Origin: Pedobacter punctiformis
GTDB lineage: Bacteria > Bacteroidota > Bacteroidia > Sphingobacteriales > Sphingobacteriaceae
Reading direction: 5' to 3'
Length of the DNA: 64,000 nt
Assembly (NCBI RefSeq): GCF_027213715.1
Contig: NZ_JAPWGM010000001.1
Span: 558,001 to 622,000, forward strand
Position numbers and translations under genes: made by a program. This document shows, one piece after another, positions 55,221 to 63,714 of this stretch. The notes below the pieces were generated by a model. It saw nothing but the letters and a program-made list of their open reading frames with translations. It was not told the origin of the DNA and did no database searches. Every line of letters begins with the position of its first letter. The stretch's first letter is position 1.

Positions 55221-56347
55221 CTATAAAGTCTTTTTTCTTTTCCAAACAATCTAAGCATTTTAGAACCTATTTTTATAAGCCTTATTTTATTGGGATAATC
55301 ATAAGCTGTCTTATTGGGCTTGTTAAATATATCCATTAACTGATCTCTGTTTAAATCTAATTTATCAGCTATATATTCAAATTCTACAGCTAATAATTCC
55401 TGAGACATTTCAGGCTTGCTAATTCTTATCAATGCCTCCTCCCTGGTCATTTGTCCGGTTAATATTAAACTAGAAAAGTGTACTTTCCTTCTATCATACC
55501 CAAATTTATTTGGCAACCAATAATCCTCGTAAAAACGGGTAAATCGTGATTCATGATGCTTATGTTGGAAAGGCGTCCATTTAAATTTTCTCGCTAATAA
55601 TCTTTCTGCTTCTATTTTAACAAATGGAGTATAATTTAATGGTGTAAAAACCTTTATACCATACATATACCTATTTAATATTTTATAGTCTAAAATATCC
55701 ATTATCGGAAATTTTTTTAGCTCTTTAGTACCAAATTGTTTATGAATATTCCCAATAAGTCTCGAATCTACTCCGGGATATGCACCCCAGTCATTAGGTT
55801 CCCTGCAGCATTCAGTGCTAAAATTACCTCCCGTTATCACATATTTAATCTTATATTTTCTAGCAAACCTGTATAAAGAGGAGAAAAAAGCTGCATCCTG
55901 AGGAATATCTTGATCTGGTATTTGTGATTTAAGAAAAGACAATTGAAGATCCTTCATTTCTTCCCAATTTATTACATCTGTTACCAAGTCTAAATTTAAG
56001 CCTTGTACTAGATTATCAATATTTTTGGAAGCTATATGTGTATTCCAACCCGCATCAACATGATATAGCAAAGGACGTAAGCCCATAATTTCTTTTACAA
56101 CATATGCAGCATAAGAACTATCCAATCCACCACTTATGCCAAGTATACAATCGAAATTTCCAGTCTTTACTGATTTTATTTTTTCAGCCATTTTATGTAA
56201 AAAAGCCTGTTGATTATTCCCAAATTTCCAGTTTGGGACAATATTATCTCTAAAATTTGTAAAATAATCACTTTCTCCCATTTCATTAAAAGAAATGTTG
56301 AGATCACTCGTATCCATAATTGTTTTTTGACAAATTTGATAATCCAT
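55217..56347 (-). CDS. N-acetyl sugar amidotransferase, WbpG/PseA-like
   Basis: The 376-residue protein has a PP-loop ATP pyrophosphatase motif SGGLDSS (72-78) and the family block MDTSD near residue 11. Members (WbpG, PseA, LegA type) activate an N-acetyl sugar with ATP and use ammonia to make an acetamidino group. The N-terminal cysteines that usually form a zinc ribbon are largely missing: only Cys6 remains of the first pair, and the second pair, usually near GVCNHC, reads GESDYF. The cluster's L-FucNAc- or L-QuiNAc-type sugar is the most likely substrate. It heads the trio, 4-bp overlapped with the HisH-like gene. Confidence 0.85.
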   Translation of the reverse strand: MDYQICQKTIMDTSDLNISFNEMGESDYFTNFRDNIVPNWKFGNNQQAFLHKMAEKIKSVKTGNFDCILGISGGLDSSYAAYVVKEIMGLRPLLYHVDAGWNTHIASKNIDNLVQGLNLDLVTDVINWEEMKDLQLSFLKSQIPDQDIPQDAAFFSSLYRFARKYKIKYVITGGNFSTECCREPNDWGAYPGVDSRLIGNIHKQFGTKELKKFPIMDILDYKILNRYMYGIKVFTPLNYTPFVKIEAERLLARKFKWTPFQHKHHESRFTRFYEDYWLPNKFGYDRRKVHFSSLILTGQMTREEALIRISKPEMSQELLAVEFEYIADKLDLNRDQLMDIFNKPNKTAYDYPNKIRLIKIGSKMLRLFGKEKRLYR

Positions 56348-56944
56348 AAATAATCATAAAATTATTCTATTAGCTGCGGAGGTATTGTTGTAATGCCCAC
56401 AATATTATTAATATCAATTTATATGCCGTTTAATAAAAAGAATTAACTAACATAGGTAAGGTTTATTTATATTATTACACCATCTACAATATATTAATTC
56501 TATAGAACAGCTAGACAGTTGTTAAATAATCAAGGTTATAGCACAATATCATAGTCTCTTTAATCCAATTGGAATAAATTACCATTCATTAATTTCGTCC
56601 TATAGTGATAGTCAATAAGTTTCTGAAAAACTTCTTTTTGGGATGACTTAAATAAATTAGCTTTCTAAATTTTACTTCTTCAACCTAATTTTTGCGGATA
56701 CTATTTATGTTACGTTTTGTTACAGTGTAATTTTATAAAATATTAGACTAATTTTCGTTTAAGAGCGTAACTACAAATGTACTACAGTTAATAATTAAAA
56801 ACATAATGTATTGATTATAAGCAAAAAAATATGATCAATAGAATAATGAATCTGTCTGCCCGTTTTAGTTTTTCCTAAGGCATAAGTCAATATCGTCGAC
56901 AATATTCTTTATAAACAATAGCTTATTTTTCACTTTATTTGTAA
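56348..56944. other. 597-bp gene-free, very AT-rich gap within the glycan cluster
   Basis: Neither strand holds an open frame of note; the longest reading on the minus strand, near 56875-56940, is about 22 codons and ends at TAA. The region likely contains the promoter for the amidotransferase trio. No inverted repeat of insertion-sequence type or similarity to the flanking genes was recognised. Confidence 0.7.
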
Positions 56945-57946
56945 TTAATTCAATAATGTCATTAGTTGATGTATTTGATTATTAGTTTTAAGTATAGATG
57001 CTTTTGCATTTCCATTTGCAGAGCACATAGCTTCAAATATGGAGAGTTCATCCATAGGATCAAAAGTGATGCTTGGTTCACATACTGCATAAACATATTC
57101 CATGTCTGATGCAATAATTTTACATCCGTTTTCTATAGCCTCTATTAGGGGAAGACCAAAACTTTCACATAACGATGGATAAATTAAATAGGTTGCGGAT
57201 GAATAATATTTATTTAGTTCGCTTCTATCTATAAAACCTATATTTATTAAAGGGAAACCCTCTAATTGTTTAGTTACTATTATTTTTAAAATTGCCGGGT
57301 AATTACTAGATACCGTTAAGGTTAGAGTGCCATAACCGTACTCACTATAAAATTTACAAAACGCATTAATTAATCTAATATGGTTTTTGTGCGGATCCGC
57401 ATTTGCAATATAAATAAAGCTATTCGGCACCCTAATAGTTTCTGTATGTTTAAAAATTAATGGATAGAAAGGAATTACCAGCATTTTATCTTCCGGAAGA
57501 CAAAATACACTGTTCAAATTTTCTTTAATAGATTTACTTTGTACAATTAAATAGTTAGTATTTTTAAGTAAATATTTAAAAACCAATCCTTTTAACTTAA
57601 ATATACAGGTCGTTTTTAACGGCACATCCTTTGGTATTTTCAAGTATAACGCTTGATGGAAATATGTATATACTTTGGCATCTATATTAATATTTGGTGC
57701 TAGATCCGCAAAGCATAATACTGTACTAAATGTTGCTTTATTACTTTTATAAAACTTATATCTATTATAAAGTGAGGCTTTCATAAATATAATAGTACTA
57801 TTCTCTATGTTTCTAAATGATGATTGCATACGAGAATCAAGCAAATAAGTTACGTTCTTTTGAGATAATAATAGCTCGTCTATCAGGTATTCAAGTAACA
57901 CCCTACCTCCCCCATTATTTATATATAAAGCATCTATTAAAATCAT
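56945..57946 (-). CDS. Glycosyltransferase family 4-like protein (paralogue A)
   Basis: The 333-residue protein starts MILIDALYINNGGGR. Its C-terminal half has the GT-B donor-site features FIYIANADPHKNH, SATYLIYPSLCESFGLPLIEA (key part PSLCESFGLPLIEA) and the E(x7)E glutamates typical of GT4 enzymes. It should transfer a sugar from a nucleotide donor to the lipid-linked oligosaccharide on the cytoplasmic face. The linkage is unknown. The N-terminus and overall length match the gene at 62676-63710, so the two are paralogues. Confidence 0.82.
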   Translation of the reverse strand: MILIDALYINNGGGRVLLEYLIDELLLSQKNVTYLLDSRMQSSFRNIENSTIIFMKASLYNRYKFYKSNKATFSTVLCFADLAPNINIDAKVYTYFHQALYLKIPKDVPLKTTCIFKLKGLVFKYLLKNTNYLIVQSKSIKENLNSVFCLPEDKMLVIPFYPLIFKHTETIRVPNSFIYIANADPHKNHIRLINAFCKFYSEYGYGTLTLTVSSNYPAILKIIVTKQLEGFPLINIGFIDRSELNKYYSSATYLIYPSLCESFGLPLIEAIENGCKIIASDMEYVYAVCEPSITFDPMDELSIFEAMCSANGNAKASILKTNNQIHQLMTLLN

Positions 57947-57959
57947 TAAACTTTAGCAA

Positions 57960-59183
57960 CTATTTATTTTCTTGTTTAAATTGTCTAAATAAATGAATTA
58001 TTTTAATCAGCAAAACATCTCTGTTAAAATTTTCTTGAAAATAGCGCCCACCATTTTCGCCCATTTCTACCAATTGATTGGTTGGCATTTGACGTAATTT
58101 TATAACTTGGCTAGCAAGCGCAATTGGATCCTCTGCATTTGCAGTAAATCCAGCATTCGCAGCTTTTACAATATTTGCTCCTTCACCATCTAATGATGCC
58201 AATATTGGTTTGGAACATGCTAAATAAGATTGCAATTTTGACGGTATAGTTAAACTAAAAATAAAATCCTTTTTTAGACTTACCAGTAAGCAATCTGCAC
58301 AGGCAAAAAAATAAGGCATCTTTTCGACAGGGAAAGAACCCAGGAGGATGAAATTTCCTTCTAATCCATACTCCAATACTTTTTGATGCAAATAATGCTT
58401 TTTTCTACCATCGCCTAATATTATCCATTTTATATCTGGTTGCTCTTGAGCTACAATTTTTGCTGCCTCAATAATGGTCTCAAAATCTTGTGCCTCTCCT
58501 ATATTGCCTGCAAACATAATTTTAAACCCATTTGGCAACAAGCTTAGACAGTCGTTATTAATTGCCGTTTTCTTAAAAAAAGTTTCTACGGTATTTGGAT
58601 AAAATTCAATTTTTGAGTTATCAATTCCTTGCTCATTAATAATGTTTCGAAATCCTTCTGATTGTATCAGGATTTTATCACATCTTTTGTAAATCCATTT
58701 TGTTAAACTATCTAAAAATTTAATTATGCTTTTGTTGTGTATGCCACCAGCCGCTGTTACGCTATGTGGCCATAAATCTTGCACCCAGATAAAAAGGCTG
58801 GCTTTTTTTAACCACTTTAAAAAGATTGCTGGAATTGCAGTTGTTATAGGAGAAGGTTGAAAAACTAGGATATGATCAAACTTTCCTTTAATTGTTAAAG
58901 ACCGAAGAGTTCCAAAGATCATAAATGAGAGGTAGTTGAATGCCAAATTTAGCCCTTTGCCATTATGGCGTCGGAATAATGGTGCCCGATGTATTTTAAT
59001 ACCATTCCAAATCTCAGTTCGTTTACCAAAAAATGAGTACCCAGAATAGTATTTGCCTTTTGGGTAGTTTGGCTTACCAGTCAGCACCTCTATCTCATGT
59101 CCCTTTTCTTGTAAACCCAAAACAAAATCATTTATTCTAAAATTCTCAGGCCAAAAGTATTGCGACACAACCAAAATCCTCAT
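57960..59183 (-). CDS. Glycosyltransferase WbuB-like (L-fucosamine-type transferase)
   Basis: The 407-residue GT4 enzyme begins MRILVVSQYFWPENFRINDF and continues with VLTGKPNYPKGKYYSGY, a pattern close to WbuB of E. coli O26, annotated as the L-fucosamine (L-FucNAc) transferase. The donor-site region has MFAGNIGEAQDFETII and LLVSLKKDFIFSLTIPSKLQSYLA. It lies 13 bp after the small SDR gene of the L-sugar pathway on the same strand, which supports an L-FucNAc/L-QuiNAc-type donor. Acceptor and linkage are not predictable. Confidence 0.83.
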   Translation of the reverse strand: MRILVVSQYFWPENFRINDFVLGLQEKGHEIEVLTGKPNYPKGKYYSGYSFFGKRTEIWNGIKIHRAPLFRRHNGKGLNLAFNYLSFMIFGTLRSLTIKGKFDHILVFQPSPITTAIPAIFLKWLKKASLFIWVQDLWPHSVTAAGGIHNKSIIKFLDSLTKWIYKRCDKILIQSEGFRNIINEQGIDNSKIEFYPNTVETFFKKTAINNDCLSLLPNGFKIMFAGNIGEAQDFETIIEAAKIVAQEQPDIKWIILGDGRKKHYLHQKVLEYGLEGNFILLGSFPVEKMPYFFACADCLLVSLKKDFIFSLTIPSKLQSYLACSKPILASLDGEGANIVKAANAGFTANAEDPIALASQVIKLRQMPTNQLVEMGENGGRYFQENFNRDVLLIKIIHLFRQFKQENK

Positions 59184-59194
59184 CTTAATCTACT

Positions 59195-60055
59195 TTAATC
59201 AAATTTGTAACTATACAAATCTTTGTGTTTGATCATCCAATCTTTCATTTCCTTAATCATAACTTCATATTCAGGCACTTCGTAATTAAAATCCTGTTTA
59301 GTTTTAATTAAAGATTTATCAACCTTATAGCCATCGTAAGGTGCAATTTCAACATCGGCTTTATTAAAAATATTTTTAAAAAGTGTAGTTAACTCGTACT
59401 TATTTATCTTTTTGTTATTAACCAGATGTTGCAAACCTATTGCATTTTGCAATATAGCCTGATGTACCGCTTTTGCAAGTTCAATAGTGGTTACACCACT
59501 CCAAAATGCTTCATTGTAGCCATTAATTTTCCCATTTTGTTGCATAAACCAATGAAATAAGCCTATGCCATCTTGTTTCAACTCCGGCCCTATAATCGAA
59601 GTTCTAATAGTTAGATTGTTACCATAAGTCACTTCTCCTAAAGCTTTTGTTTCTGCATAAAAACCTTGTCCGTCTTTTATGCTATCCTCAGTATATGAAC
59701 CTTTTTTCCCATCAAATACACAATCAGTACTGATATGTATTAATTTGAAGTTAATTATCTTTCCAATCTTCGCTAAGAAATGTGGAAAGTAACTATTTAA
59801 TAAAATAGATTTCTCAGGATTATCCTCAGCATCTCTATTTAATATACCAATACAATTAACTACATAGTCAGGTTTTTCTTTTTCTAAAATCTGACTTAAA
59901 ACTTTAAAATCAGTCACATCAACTTGATAAGAAGGCGCATGGCTATCGGTGCCTCTCGCTACATCTATAATCTCAAAATTCGTATTTTCTTTTAGATATG
60001 TATAAATTACATGACCAGCCATGCCTTTTGAGCCAATAATAAACACTTTTCTCAT
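59195..60055 (-). CDS. RmlD-like SDR sugar-nucleotide reductase (UDP-L-sugar pathway)
   Basis: The 286-residue protein (start ATG 60055, overlapping the upstream stop by 4 bp, ATGA) has an N-terminal GSKGMAGHV nucleotide motif, STDCVFDGKKG and the Tyr-x3-Lys FYAETKALGE, as in RmlD. In the FnlA-FnlB-FnlC (CapE-CapF-CapG) pathway a reductase of this type reduces the 4-keto sugar. S. aureus CapF does so with a fused cupin, which is absent here. A WbvR-like reductase for UDP-L-QuiNAc is an equally good reading. Confidence 0.82.
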   Translation of the reverse strand: MRKVFIIGSKGMAGHVIYTYLKENTNFEIIDVARGTDSHAPSYQVDVTDFKVLSQILEKEKPDYVVNCIGILNRDAEDNPEKSILLNSYFPHFLAKIGKIINFKLIHISTDCVFDGKKGSYTEDSIKDGQGFYAETKALGEVTYGNNLTIRTSIIGPELKQDGIGLFHWFMQQNGKINGYNEAFWSGVTTIELAKAVHQAILQNAIGLQHLVNNKKINKYELTTLFKNIFNKADVEIAPYDGYKVDKSLIKTKQDFNYEVPEYEVMIKEMKDWMIKHKDLYSYKFD

Positions 60056-61170
60056 TTGTTCCAAGTTACTCTATTTACAATTGATGTATAACTTTGTATT
60101 GCTTTAATTACTCTATTTGACGTATTTTCTACTTTATACTCCCAAGGAAGTTCGTCTCCACTGCCCTGAGTTCCTTTAACGACCTCAATGGCTTGTAGGA
60201 TTTCATCTTTACTTATGCTGCCCAAGACAATGGAGCCAGCATCTATAGCCTCTGGTCTTTCTGTACTTGTTCTAATACTTATTGCTGGAAAATTCATCAT
60301 AGCAGATTCTTCACTAATCGTTCCGCTATCCGACAATACGATATAGGATTGTTGTTGTAAATGAACGTAATCAAAGAAACCCAAAGGCTGCACATTTTGG
60401 ATTAGCGGATGAAATTGGATATTTTTTTCTTTTATCCTCTTTTGTGTTCTGGGATGAGTGGAAAATATAATTGGCATTTGATACTTCTCTGCAACAGCAT
60501 TTAGGCTTTCTGCAAGAATATCAAAATGATTTTTTAAATCGATATTTTCTTCTCTATGAGCACTTACAACAATGTATTTTCCATGTTCTAATTTAAGTTT
60601 ATCAATTATAACAGAATTTTCAATTTGCACTGCATATTTACTGAGAACCTCTTTTAGGGGTGATCCTGTTACAAATACGTGATCTTTTCTAAAACCTTCA
60701 CTTAATAAATATCTTCTACTATGTTCTGTATAGCACAAATTGATATCACTGATATGGTCTGAGATTTTTCGATTAATTTCTTCTGGAACATTTTGGTCAA
60801 AACATCTATTACCAGCCTCCATGTGAAAAATTGGAATTTTCAACCTCTTTGCAGCAATAGTTGATAATACACTGTTAGTATCACCTAATACAAGCAATGC
60901 ATCAGGCATTTCATCATACAATACTTCGTAGGATTTTGCAATGACATTACCAATAGTTTCACCTAAATTTTTACCAGCAACACTTAAAAAATAATTTGGT
61001 CTTCGAAGTTCAAGGTCTTCGAAAAAAATCTCATTTAATTCATAGTCATAATTTTGACCAGTATGAATTAGGATATGATCAAAAAACTGATCACATTTTT
61101 TTATACATTCTGCTAACCTTATAATTTCAGGCCTGGTGCCTACTATAGTGGCTACTTTTAATTTTTTCAT
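60052..61170 (-). CDS. UDP-N-acetylglucosamine 2-epimerase-type (WecB/FnlC/CapG-like)
   Basis: The 372-residue protein (start ATG 61170, MKKLKVATIVGTRPE) has the WecB fold: GTRPEIIRL near the start, VLVLGDTNS-type (LLVLGDTNSVL), HMEAGNRCFDQNVPEE, SAHREEN and SDSGTISEE. In the L-FucNAc pathway CapG/FnlC inverts C2 of the UDP-6-deoxy sugar made by CapE and CapF. WecB itself makes UDP-ManNAc. The neighbours strongly favour the former. A longer in-frame GTG start exists at 61206 but adds a non-homologous leader. Confidence 0.87.
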   Translation of the reverse strand: MKKLKVATIVGTRPEIIRLAECIKKCDQFFDHILIHTGQNYDYELNEIFFEDLELRRPNYFLSVAGKNLGETIGNVIAKSYEVLYDEMPDALLVLGDTNSVLSTIAAKRLKIPIFHMEAGNRCFDQNVPEEINRKISDHISDINLCYTEHSRRYLLSEGFRKDHVFVTGSPLKEVLSKYAVQIENSVIIDKLKLEHGKYIVVSAHREENIDLKNHFDILAESLNAVAEKYQMPIIFSTHPRTQKRIKEKNIQFHPLIQNVQPLGFFDYVHLQQQSYIVLSDSGTISEESAMMNFPAISIRTSTERPEAIDAGSIVLGSISKDEILQAIEVVKGTQGSGDELPWEYKVENTSNRVIKAIQSYTSIVNRVTWNK

Positions 61171-61199
61171 ATGTTGTGTGTACTTACATCCATTTTTTA

Positions 61200-61622
61200 T
61201 CACCACTTATACCATAATCCGTTGTCAAATCTATAATCATCATTTATAGATTCGGCCAATGTGACATCAGAAAAAATCATCAATTTTGAAGATGCCTCTA
61301 ACGCTTGGAAACCAGTGGCCATCCCAGAAGGAATATTAAGTATCTCGTTGTTTTTGGAATTTAACAAAAACTCTTCGTAAGGCAAATTAGCAGATGGACT
61401 AGTCCAATCATCTGGCTCTACTAATATTACCTTAAATGACCCTTCAACAACATAAAACCATTTTTGCTCATATTGATGGCCCTGCCAAGCCCTAATAACT
61501 GTTTCATCAAAGTGCGTGGTCGTGTAAAAACGTTTAATCGGGTTCATATCGAAATCATTAAAGAATGTTAGCACTCCTCTATTATCGCTATGAACACCTC
61601 CTTTAATTAATGTTGCATGCAT
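61200..61622 (-). CDS. RmlC-like cupin, sugar 3-epimerase candidate
   Basis: The 140-residue protein (start ATG 61622) is a single cupin barrel resembling the dTDP-sugar epimerase/isomerase group: GGVHSDNRGVLTFF at the N-terminus, IRAWQGHQYEQKWFYVVEG and a PSGMATGFQALE block. In S. aureus CapF the C-terminal domain is a cupin that epimerises C3 and the N-terminal domain is an SDR reductase; here the two parts appear as separate genes (this and 59195-60055). That role is an inference. Confidence 0.78.
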   Translation of the reverse strand: MHATLIKGGVHSDNRGVLTFFNDFDMNPIKRFYTTTHFDETVIRAWQGHQYEQKWFYVVEGSFKVILVEPDDWTSPSANLPYEEFLLNSKNNEILNIPSGMATGFQALEASSKLMIFSDVTLAESINDDYRFDNGLWYKW

Positions 61623-61633
61623 TATCAATCTAA

Positions 61634-62674
61634 TTATCCTGGATATTGAGTTATATTCTTTTCATTAAACACTTCTTTTCTAATCAATGGAAGTTTCGAA
61701 AGCAAAACCTTCATTCCTTCCACATCTTCCTGTTTGGTGTTATGAGAATGATAATCCTCAATTTTGGAAATATCTTTTTCACCTTCAGAAAAGTATTGTG
61801 CATAATTTAAATCACGGTTATCAGCTGGTACACGATAAAATTCTCCCATGTCTTCTGCCTTAAGCATTTCCTCACGTGTACAGAGTGTTTCATAAAGCTT
61901 CTCACCATGCCTTGTTCCAATAACTTTAATCTTAGTATCAGAATTACATAGTTCCTTTAATGCTTGAGCCAAGTCTCCGATAGTTCCCGCAGGTGCTTTA
62001 TTTACAAATAAATCACCTTGATTGCCATGTTCGAAAGCAAACAACACCAAATCAACAGCTTCGTCCAAAGACATTAAAAATCTAGTCATGGCAGGGTCGG
62101 TTATTGTTATGTCTTCACCATCTTGTATTTGCTGTAAAAATAACGGAATTACAGACCCTCTGGATGCCATCACATTGCCATACCTGGTTAAACAAACAGT
62201 TGTTACATTATTGGTAATGTTTCTTGACGCAGCTACAGCTACCTTCTCCATTAATGCTTTTGAGATACCCATAGCATTTATTGGATAAGCGGCCTTATCA
62301 GTACTTAAACAAATTACTTTAGTAACACTATTGGCTACAGCAGCTTCAATTACATTATGCGTTCCAAAAACGTTTGTTTTTGTCGCTTCTAATGGAAAAA
62401 ATTCACAAGAAGGAACTTGCTTTAAGGCAGCTGCATGAAATACATAATCCACTCCTCGCATAGCATTTTCAACGCTTATATAATCTCTTACATCGCCAAT
62501 ATAGAATTTCAATTTAGGGTGATTTAGAGCAACCCGCATATCATGTTGCTTCTTCTCATCTCTAGAGAATATCCTTATTTCACTGAAATGATCTGTGTGA
62601 AGAAATCTATTTAACACGGCGTTACCAAAAGAACCTGTCCCGCCTGTAATCAATAATATTTTGTCTTTAAACAT
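61634..62674 (-). CDS. UDP-N-acetylglucosamine 4,6-dehydratase/5-epimerase (FnlA/CapE/WbjB-like)
   Basis: The 346-residue SDR has GGTGSFGNAV at the N-terminus, HAAALKQVPSCEFFP, STDKAAYPINAMG with Met135 and Lys139 replacing the common Tyr-x3-Lys, and RHGEKLYETL. This Met-type active site marks the FnlA/CapE group, which turns UDP-GlcNAc into the 4-keto-6-deoxy sugar and epimerises C5, the first step to UDP-L-FucNAc or UDP-L-QuiNAc. It lies 1 bp from the upstream glycosyltransferase gene. Confidence 0.9.
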   Translation of the reverse strand: MFKDKILLITGGTGSFGNAVLNRFLHTDHFSEIRIFSRDEKKQHDMRVALNHPKLKFYIGDVRDYISVENAMRGVDYVFHAAALKQVPSCEFFPLEATKTNVFGTHNVIEAAVANSVTKVICLSTDKAAYPINAMGISKALMEKVAVAASRNITNNVTTVCLTRYGNVMASRGSVIPLFLQQIQDGEDITITDPAMTRFLMSLDEAVDLVLFAFEHGNQGDLFVNKAPAGTIGDLAQALKELCNSDTKIKVIGTRHGEKLYETLCTREEMLKAEDMGEFYRVPADNRDLNYAQYFSEGEKDISKIEDYHSHNTKQEDVEGMKVLLSKLPLIRKEVFNEKNITQYPG

Positions 62675-62675
62675 A

Positions 62676-63710
62676 CTAGGTAATTAAATTAATAATGTCT
62701 TTTATCTTATTGTTTATGATAAGTTGTGTTTTGTTTTCATGGCTCTCTAAAAAAGCCAGCCTAATTTTCTCTGCCAAATCTTCCACCTTATTTGGGTCAA
62801 AGGTAGCCAAAGGATTAATTATATCATAAGTATAAGGCAAATCAGCTGCTAAAATCTTACATCCCGCCTCAGCTGCCTCTATAATTGGTAAGCCAAAACT
62901 TTCTGTAAGTGAAGGCGTTATAAATGTGTTACAATTACGATACAGAGATTCAATCTCTATAAAATTGCATCGCCCATGATTAATGATATTAACACCTTTA
63001 TTTTGTAGCCTTTTTATTTCAGTTATTAACGAAATAAAATTTGGCGGAACTGTTAAATGGAGCGAAATGGGCAAATTATATTTATCCAAAAGATATTCCC
63101 ATGCAAAAAGTAAAGTTAAATGATTTTTTTGCTTCACCCCATCAGCAACATATAAAAAATTGCCATTATTAATTTCAAGTTGCTTATTTACATTGGTAAA
63201 ACGACCTGATTCATAAAAGGGTAATACCTTTATGGAGTTTATTGAAAGAGAAAGGCCTTTAGACAATAAATTTGCCATATTTTTAGTTTGCACAATCCAA
63301 TTGTAGTCTTTCTGATTCTTATATCTAATGTATTGTCTTTTAAGCAAAAAGCTAAGCCTTGTAGTATAGCTATAATCCTTGTTTTTACTATCAAGAATTA
63401 AGGCATTATGAAACAGTATATATACCTCGCTTTTCTTTTTTTTAACAGGCGGAGGCACATTAGCAAAACAAAATACTTTAGAAAAGTCATTTTGTGTTTT
63501 TTTATAAAACTTTAACCTGTTGGCCTCGGTCGGTCCAAGAAAAACCCTTTGATTAACGGGTATCTCATTTATTATACCTGACTCTAATCTATTATCAAAA
63601 AGAAAAAAAAAATTAAAAATCTTTTGCTCAAAAATCAAATTTTTAATAAAATACTCTAAGAGTACCTTACCTCCACTTTGATTAATATAAATAGCATCTA
63701 GTAAAATCAT
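62676..63710 (-). CDS. Glycosyltransferase family 4-like protein (paralogue B)
   Basis: The 344-residue protein starts MILLDAIYINQSGGK and has GT-B features in its C-terminal half, including FLYVADGVKQKNH, ITPSLTESFGLPIIEAAEAG and an E(x7)E-type pair. It matches the paralogue at 56945-57946 in N-terminus, FHNALIL/FHQALYL and FCFANVPP/LCFADLAP segments. It is 1 bp from the FnlA-like gene. Its donor is unknown. Confidence 0.82.
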   Translation of the reverse strand: MILLDAIYINQSGGKVLLEYFIKNLIFEQKIFNFFFLFDNRLESGIINEIPVNQRVFLGPTEANRLKFYKKTQNDFSKVFCFANVPPPVKKKKSEVYILFHNALILDSKNKDYSYTTRLSFLLKRQYIRYKNQKDYNWIVQTKNMANLLSKGLSLSINSIKVLPFYESGRFTNVNKQLEINNGNFLYVADGVKQKNHLTLLFAWEYLLDKYNLPISLHLTVPPNFISLITEIKRLQNKGVNIINHGRCNFIEIESLYRNCNTFITPSLTESFGLPIIEAAEAGCKILAADLPYTYDIINPLATFDPNKVEDLAEKIRLAFLESHENKTQLIINNKIKDIINLIT

Positions 63711-63714
63711 ATAA

